Assembly: GCA_030840415.1 (NCBI GenBank)
Contig: JAVEEO010000390.1
Span: 1 to 16,733, forward strand
DNA length: 16,733 bases
Direction of reading: 5' to 3'
Source: Pseudonocardiales bacterium
GTDB lineage: Bacteria > Actinomycetota > Actinomycetes > Mycobacteriales > Jatrophihabitantaceae
The notes below the pieces were generated by a model. That model was given only the letters and a program-made list of their open reading frames with translations, did not search any database and was not told where the DNA came from. Below are positions 11,541 to 16,733 of this stretch, piece after piece. The position numbers and the translations under genes were made by a program. The number at the start of each line of letters is the position of its first letter. Position 1 is the stretch's first letter.

Positions 11541-14500
11541 TCAGCTGGTCCTTCCTGGGGTCAGTACCTTATCCGGCGCCGGCAGGGAGGCGCCGTTGAT
11601 CAGGCTGGCGATCCGGCCCGCTGCCGGTGCGCCGACGATGCCGTCGTGGGTGGTGTCCAGCAGGTGGCAGCCGGCGGCGGCCAGCCCGGGCAGCAACGGC
11701 TGCCAGAGCCGCTGCCGCTCGGCCGCCGGCAGCGGTGCGGGCAGTCCGGGCACCGGCCGAGTGGCCAACCACAGCTCGACCGGGGTGCCGGCGGTCGTTC
11801 CGGTGAGGGCGGGCAGCCGATGCTCGGCCATGCTCGCGAGGTTGGCGCGGCAGCACCGGGCCAGCCGCTCGGCGTAGGCCGCCGCCTCGCTGGTTGCTCC
11901 GGAGGTGCCGTTCGAGCCGAGTTCGAGCGCGAACATGGCCCGCAGCTGGTCCTCGTCGTAGGACCACAGGTCTGCTCCGCTGCCCGGTGGGGGTGGATCG
12001 AGCAGGTAGAGCCCGGCCACCGGCTGGCCGGCGGCCTCGCAGTCGGCGGCCATCGTCAGCGCCACCCAGCCACCGAAGGACCAGCCGGCCAGCCGCCAGC
12101 GCCAGGCGTCGCGCGGAAAGCGCTCGCGCAGCGCCGCGGCGTAGTAGCGGGCCCGCTCGGCCACCGACCACGGTGGCAGCTCCGGGCGGAACAGCGCGGG
12201 ATCGGCGATCAGGCAGACCGTCAGCCGCGGGTCCAGTGCCGACACCAGCGACCGGTAAGCCTGGATGTCGCCACCCACCGGATGGATCAGGCACAGCAGC
12301 TCGGTGCCGGTGCCGGTGCCGGCCTGCCAGACGTCGAGGGTCACCAGCTCGGCCGCTGCGAGAACGGCCGGAGCCGGTTCGGAGGCGGCCCGCTCGGCCG
12401 TCATCGGCCCGGTCGGCGCGACGGTGCCGGTGATGGCCTGGTACTGCGCCAGTACCTCCGCCAGGCTCGCCCGGTGGCTGAGCCGGGCCAACTCGATGTC
12501 GACGCCGAAGCGCTGCTTGACCTCGCCGATCAGGTCGAGCAGCACCAGCGAATCGGCGCCGAGGTCGTACAGCGAGGCGGCCGGGTCCAGCTGGTCCACG
12601 CCCAGCCACCGGCACAGGCAGTCCGCCAGTTGCTCGGCCACCGAGCCGGCGGGTTCGGCGCCGCCCGCGGTGGCCTGCTCGGCATCGGCCGGGCCGGACG
12701 GCAGTGGCCCGACCGGCTCACCGGCTGCCGGAGCGTAGAAGGCCCGGGACTGCTCCAACGCCGTGGTGCTGACCAGCAGCTGCGGCAGTTGCAGCCACAG
12801 CGCCCGGGCGAACACCCGCTGACCCTCGGCCACCGACAGCCCGACGGCCAGGTGCGCCTGGTGCCGGGCGTCGGAGCGCAGCGCCTGCTGGCCGGCCTGG
12901 GCCATGCCGACCTCGCTCCAGATGTCGAAGTCGATGCCCAGCCGCACGGTGGTTTCCGCCGCGCCGGCCCGGTACCGGGCGAAGCCGTCCAGCGCGCCGT
13001 TGCCGGCGGCGTAGTCCAGCTGCCCGATCCCGCCGAACAGCGCCGACATGGAGGAGCAGTAGGCGGCGAAGGCCGGCTGGTGGCGCTGGATCAGGCCCTC
13101 GACCAGCAGGCAGCCGGTCAGCTTGGCCGCGGTCGCCGCCCGCATGGCGGCAGCGTCGCGCCGGGCGATCAGCGATCCGGCCGCCGCGCCGGCGGCGTGC
13201 ACGATGCCGTCCAGCCGGGGAAGGTGCCGGGCCAGCCGTTCCAGCAGCAGTTCGGCGGACTCGGCGCTCAGGTCGGCCGCGAACAGCTCGATCCGGTCGG
13301 CCCAGCGCACCAGGGCGGCCGGCAGCTCCGGCTTGCGGGCCAGCAGCACCAGCCGGCAATCGGCCTGCTCGAGCAGCCAGGCCGCGATGCTGCTGCCGAT
13401 CCCGCCGGTCCCGCCCAGCACCAGGTAGACCCCGCCGTCCACCGGCAGCCCGGCGGCCGGGTGGGGCGCGCTCGGCGGTACCGCCACCGGCAGTACCTGC
13501 TGCTGCCACCAGTAGCCCTGCCGCAGCGCCAGCCGGCGGGGCGGCCGGCCGGCCGCTTCGGCATCGGCCGGTCCGGTGCCGGCGGTTTCGGCGGTTTCGG
13601 CCAGCAGGGCGGCCAGCGGCCCGGCCCAGTCGGTCAGGTCCGGTCCCGGCAGGTCCAGCCAGCGGCCGTCGACGCCGGTCTCCTGCGGCCCCACCTCGCA
13701 GACCCCGGCCAGCAGCCCGACCTCGGGCCGCCCTACCTCCGCCTCGACCGGCTGGCCCTGGCTGGACAGCCACCAGACCCGCAGCCCGGCGGCGGCCGGC
13801 TGGCCGGCCAGCGCCTGCAGCAAGGCGGCCGGGGTGTCCAGGCAGGCCCAGCGCGCCCGGTCCCGGGCCGCGGCACCCACCGGGCCGCCAACCGCCAGCG
13901 GCAGCGCGTGCAACCAGTCGATGCCGGCCGTGCCGTCGGTGCCGAGCTCGCGTAGCAGCATCGCCAGCGACGCCGGATCGGCCGGATCGAGCAGGTAGGC
14001 ATCGGGTTCCGGCGCGCTGAAGGCGCTGCCGGCGCTGACCCGGACCACCCGGGCATAGCCGGGCTGGAAGGCCGCCAGCGCCTTGGCCGCCAGCGGCTCG
14101 GCGGTCAGCACCACCAGCAGCCGGGACGACGGTGCCGGCGACGCGGTCCCGGCCCGCCGCCAGCGCGCCCACTGCGGCTGGCTCAGCCAGCCGTCCTCGG
14201 GCAGCCGGGCAGCCGGCTCGGTCACCGAACCCGCCGGCTCCAGCGGGAAACCCGCCGGCTCCGGTCGAGCCGAAGGGGTACGGGCGAAGTCGAAGTCGGT
14301 CAGCTCGAAGGCCGGCGGCGGGAAGTTCCACGGTGGCTGGGCCGGGCCGGCCGGCCAGCGGATCGCCGAGCCGGCCAGCCAACCGGCCGCCAGCGCGTTG
14401 ATCTGATCCGGCGCAGCCGGCTGGTCGCTGTCCAGCTCGCCGGTAACCCCGGGCGCGACCAGCACCGCGGTGGCCGAGCGCAGCCAGGAAACCGCGGTGG

Positions 14501-16733
14501 CCGGGTCCGGGCAGTAGGCCGCCATCCGCCAGCGCAAGGAGGGCCGGCCGGCCTGCAGGTGCCGCAGCACCTCGGGATAGCGCGCGGGATCGCCGGCCAG
14601 GTAGTCGGCGATCCGGTCGGCGTCGGCCCGCAACGCGGCGGCGCTGCCGGCCGACAGCATCAGCAACGGCACTGGTTCCGGCCGGGCTGCCCGAGCCGGC
14701 TCGGCGGCTTCGAGCACCAGGTGGCTATTGGTACCCCCGATGCCGAAGCTGCTCACCGCTGCCACCCGCGGCCGGCCGGCCGGCCAGGGCTGCGCCTCGG
14801 TGGGGACGTAGAACGGTGCCAGGTCCGGTCCCAGTTCGGGGTTGGGACGGGCGAAGTCGACGTTCGGCGGGATCAGGCCGTGGTGCACCGCGAGGGTGGC
14901 CCGGACCAGCCCGACCACGCCGGCGGCCGCGCCCAGGTGCCCGATCTGGCTCTTCACCGAGGCCAGCGCGCAGTGTCCCGAGCCGGTCAGGTCATAGGCC
15001 TGGCGCAGCGCGCCGACCTCGACCGGATCGCCGAGCCGGGTACCGGTGCCGTGCGCCTCGACGTAGCCCAGCTCCGCGCTGGCGCGTCCGCTGCGCCGCA
15101 GCGCTGCCCGGATCACCTCGCGCTGGCCGGCCAGCGCCGGAGCGCTGTAGCTGAGCTTGGCCGAGCCGTCGTTGTTGATCGCCGAGCCGGTGATCACCGA
15201 GTAGACGGTGTCGCCGTCGGCCCGGGCCAGCCGCAGCGGCTTGAGCACCACCACGCCCACCCCGCTGCCGCCGATGGTGCCGCCGGCGTCGTCGCTGAAC
15301 GGCCGGCAGTGCCCGTCCGGGGAGAAGATGTGCTGCGGCCGGTACTGATAGCCCTGGCTCAGCAGCGGGTCGACCAGCACGCCACCGACCAGCAGCACCT
15401 CGCTGTCGCCCTGGGCCAGCATCCCGGCGGCCAGGTGCACGCCCACCAGCGAGCTGGAGCAGGCGGCCTGGACGGTGAAGGCCGGCCCGGTCAGCCCCAG
15501 GTGGTAGGCGACCTTGGTAGCCAGGAAGTCCTTGTCGTGGTGCAGGGCCAGTTGGAAGCTGTCCGGCAGTTGCGCCGGGTCGCCCTCGCGCAGCATCGAC
15601 TGGAAGTAGGTGTTCTCGCCGCAGCTGGCCACCAGCCCGACCCGCCGGCGTTGGTGGTTCGGTTCGGCCAGCTCGACCGGGTCCTGAATGCCGGCATGGG
15701 CCAGTGCCTGGACGCAGCACATCAGCAGGTGCCGCTGCTGCGGGTCCATCAGCCGGGCCTCCTGCCGGCTGATGCCGAAGTGGCCCGGGTCGAAGGCGAG
15801 CGGCCCGGACAGCTGGCTGCGGGCGCCGACCAGGCCGTCGGCGGCCTCGAAGTGCTCGATGCCGCGGCCGCCGGTGCGCACCAGGTCCCAGAATTCGGCC
15901 AGGTCGTCGGCACCGGGCAGCCGCACCGCCATGCCGATCACCGCGATCGGCTCGGCGGTGCCGGGCCCGCGTTGCTGGCGCGCCACCGGCGCACCGGCCG
16001 GTTCGACCCGGGGCGTTTCCCCGGCATCGACGAACCGGGCCAGCCGGCGGATGGTCACGTGCTCGAAGAGGTCGGGGATGCTCAGCGCCAGTCCCAGCTC
16101 GGCGGTGCAGCGCAGGTGGAAGCGCATCAGCCCGAGGCTGGACGCGCCGGCGTCGAAGAAGCGCTGGTCGACCTCGATCGGCGAGCCGATCACCGACTCG
16201 AACAGCTCGGCCAGCTGGGCCTCGCGCGCGGTCAGGCCGGCCCCGCCGCCGCTGGCCAGCAGCTCCTCGCCGGGCGCGGCCAGCATCCGCCGGCGGTCCA
16301 GCTTGCCGCTGGCCGTCCGCGGCAGGATGGCCAGCCGGCGGAACCGGTTGATCCGGACGTAGGCCGGCAGCAGTGGCGCCAGGTGCTCGACCAGTTCGGC
16401 CACCGAGGGGGTGTCGCCGCGGACCTGCAGGTTGGCCACCAGTTGGTCGCCGTCGCGTACCACCACCGCACCGGTGATCGCCGGGTGCCGCAGCAGCGCC
16501 GCCTCCACCTCGCCCAGCTCCAGCCGGTGCCCGCTCACCTTGACCTGGCCGTCGTCGCGGCCCAGGAAGTGCAGCAGGCCCCGCCGGTCGAAGCGGGCCT
16601 GGTCGCCGGTGCGGAAGAACCAGCCGGCGCCGGGCAACTCGACGAACCGGGCCCGGTTCAGTTCCGGGTCGTCGAGGTAGCACGGCGTGACCAGCGGGCC
16701 GCCGATCAGCAGCTGGCCCGGGCAGTCCGGCGG
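11541..16733 (-). CDS. Hybrid NRPS-PKS, partial: A(C-term)-PCP-KS-KR-ACP-TE (runs off right edge)
   Basis: 1730 residues are visible; the true start is beyond the edge. Counting from 16733: residues 1-150 are the end of an adenylation domain (QLLIGGPLVTPCYLDDPELN, FFRTGDQARF, GRDDGQVKVSGHRLELGEVE, SGKLDR), so its substrate code is not visible. A PCP follows with Ser 199 (GASSL). The ketosynthase spans about 258-680 with Cys 425 (QAACSSS), His 561 (VEAHGTGT) and His 599 (KSQIGHLG), a complete triad. No acyltransferase follows: after LLMLSAGSAAALRADADRIA the chain passes straight to a post-AT-type linker (GWLAGSAIRWP ... FELTDFDFAR) and then a ketoreductase with GGTGGIG (about 1107) and Ser 1228, Tyr 1241, Asn 1245. 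An ACP (Ser 1395, LGADSL) and a thioesterase (Ser 1552, AGWSFGGW; His in LLDTTHDG) end the protein. One amino acid is extended by one reduced C2 unit and released. Extender loading needs a trans-AT. Confidence 0.95.
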   Translation of the reverse strand, partial: PPDCPGQLLIGGPLVTPCYLDDPELNRARFVELPGAGWFFRTGDQARFDRRGLLHFLGRDDGQVKVSGHRLELGEVEAALLRHPAITGAVVVRDGDQLVANLQVRGDTPSVAELVEHLAPLLPAYVRINRFRRLAILPRTASGKLDRRRMLAAPGEELLASGGGAGLTAREAQLAELFESVIGSPIEVDQRFFDAGASSLGLMRFHLRCTAELGLALSIPDLFEHVTIRRLARFVDAGETPRVEPAGAPVARQQRGPGTAEPIAVIGMAVRLPGADDLAEFWDLVRTGGRGIEHFEAADGLVGARSQLSGPLAFDPGHFGISRQEARLMDPQQRHLLMCCVQALAHAGIQDPVELAEPNHQRRRVGLVASCGENTYFQSMLREGDPAQLPDSFQLALHHDKDFLATKVAYHLGLTGPAFTVQAACSSSLVGVHLAAGMLAQGDSEVLLVGGVLVDPLLSQGYQYRPQHIFSPDGHCRPFSDDAGGTIGGSGVGVVVLKPLRLARADGDTVYSVITGSAINNDGSAKLSYSAPALAGQREVIRAALRRSGRASAELGYVEAHGTGTRLGDPVEVGALRQAYDLTGSGHCALASVKSQIGHLGAAAGVVGLVRATLAVHHGLIPPNVDFARPNPELGPDLAPFYVPTEAQPWPAGRPRVAAVSSFGIGGTNSHLVLEAAEPARAARPEPVPLLMLSAGSAAALRADADRIADYLAGDPARYPEVLRHLQAGRPSLRWRMAAYCPDPATAVSWLRSATAVLVAPGVTGELDSDQPAAPDQINALAAGWLAGSAIRWPAGPAQPPWNFPPPAFELTDFDFARTPSARPEPAGFPLEPAGSVTEPAARLPEDGWLSQPQWARWRRAGTASPAPSSRLLVVLTAEPLAAKALAAFQPGYARVVRVSAGSAFSAPEPDAYLLDPADPASLAMLLRELGTDGTAGIDWLHALPLAVGGPVGAAARDRARWACLDTPAALLQALAGQPAAAGLRVWWLSSQGQPVEAEVGRPEVGLLAGVCEVGPQETGVDGRWLDLPGPDLTDWAGPLAALLAETAETAGTGPADAEAAGRPPRRLALRQGYWWQQQVLPVAVPPSAPHPAAGLPVDGGVYLVLGGTGGIGSSIAAWLLEQADCRLVLLARKPELPAALVRWADRIELFAADLSAESAELLLERLARHLPRLDGIVHAAGAAAGSLIARRDAAAMRAATAAKLTGCLLVEGLIQRHQPAFAAYCSSMSALFGGIGQLDYAAGNGALDGFARYRAGAAETTVRLGIDFDIWSEVGMAQAGQQALRSDARHQAHLAVGLSVAEGQRVFARALWLQLPQLLVSTTALEQSRAFYAPAAGEPVGPLPSGPADAEQATAGGAEPAGSVAEQLADCLCRWLGVDQLDPAASLYDLGADSLVLLDLIGEVKQRFGVDIELARLSHRASLAEVLAQYQAITGTVAPTGPMTAERAASEPAPAVLAAAELVTLDVWQAGTGTGTELLCLIHPVGGDIQAYRSLVSALDPRLTVCLIADPALFRPELPPWSVAERARYYAAALRERFPRDAWRWRLAGWSFGGWVALTMAADCEAAGQPVAGLYLLDPPPPGSGADLWSYDEDQLRAMFALELGSNGTSGATSEAAAYAERLARCCRANLASMAEHRLPALTGTTAGTPVELWLATRPVPGLPAPLPAAERQRLWQPLLPGLAAAGCHLLDTTHDGIVGAPAAGRIASLINGASLPAPDKVLTPGRTS

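Noticed and set aside
1..16733. tRNA or rRNA genes, CRISPR arrays, insertion sequences, integrases or attachment sites
   Set aside because: None was seen: no transposase or integrase motifs, no regularly spaced repeat arrays and no recognisable RNA gene.

Overview
The window looks like a segment of a high-GC actinomycete chromosome, most likely Streptomyces or a relative. The reasons are strongly GC-rich codon use, GTG/TTG starts, and a secreted M28 aminopeptidase of the Streptomyces griseus type. No sequence search was run. All functional calls come from reading motifs, and the organism is inferred.

Left part (1-2539). The 5' half of a secreted M28 aminopeptidase (minus strand) runs off the left edge. 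It is divergent from a 256-aa protein of unknown role with an HNH-like C-terminus (plus strand). Next, on the minus strand, come a strong intrinsic terminator, a 17-aa three-cysteine ORF with a perfect Shine-Dalgarno sequence, and a LuxR/NarL-type regulator with a degenerate receiver domain. Direct repeats with an 11-bp period lie upstream of both the small ORF and the regulator.

Middle (2540-8047). A 799-aa LanB-like protein (minus) has the tRNA-dependent aminoacylation or glutamylation domain of lantibiotic dehydratases but no elimination domain. It is divergent from a 284-aa Ala/Ser/Tyr-rich protein of unknown function (plus). A NodU/CmcH/TobZ-type O-carbamoyltransferase (plus) follows, with an extra C-terminal winged-helix-like segment and a coupled 11-aa upstream ORF.

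Right part (8044-16733). A tightly packed minus-strand operon reads, in transcription order: an NRPS-PKS hybrid [A (partial)-PCP-KS-KR-ACP-TE] that enters from the right edge, a type II thioesterase, a GSCFA-domain protein, an SGNH hydrolase-like protein and a TauD/TfdA Fe(II)/2-oxoglutarate oxygenase. Junctions are abutting or overlapping except before the oxygenase. The PKS module has no AT domain, so a trans-acting AT is expected elsewhere.

Taken together, this is most of one end of a hybrid NRPS/AT-less-PKS biosynthetic gene cluster. The assembly line would make and release an aminoacyl-polyketide with TEII editing. The oxygenase, carbamoyltransferase and SGNH/GSCFA pair would act as tailoring enzymes. 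The standalone LanB-like protein suggests an additional aminoacyl-tRNA-dependent step. The product cannot be named from this window. The aminopeptidase and the HNH-like gene are probably outside the cluster.
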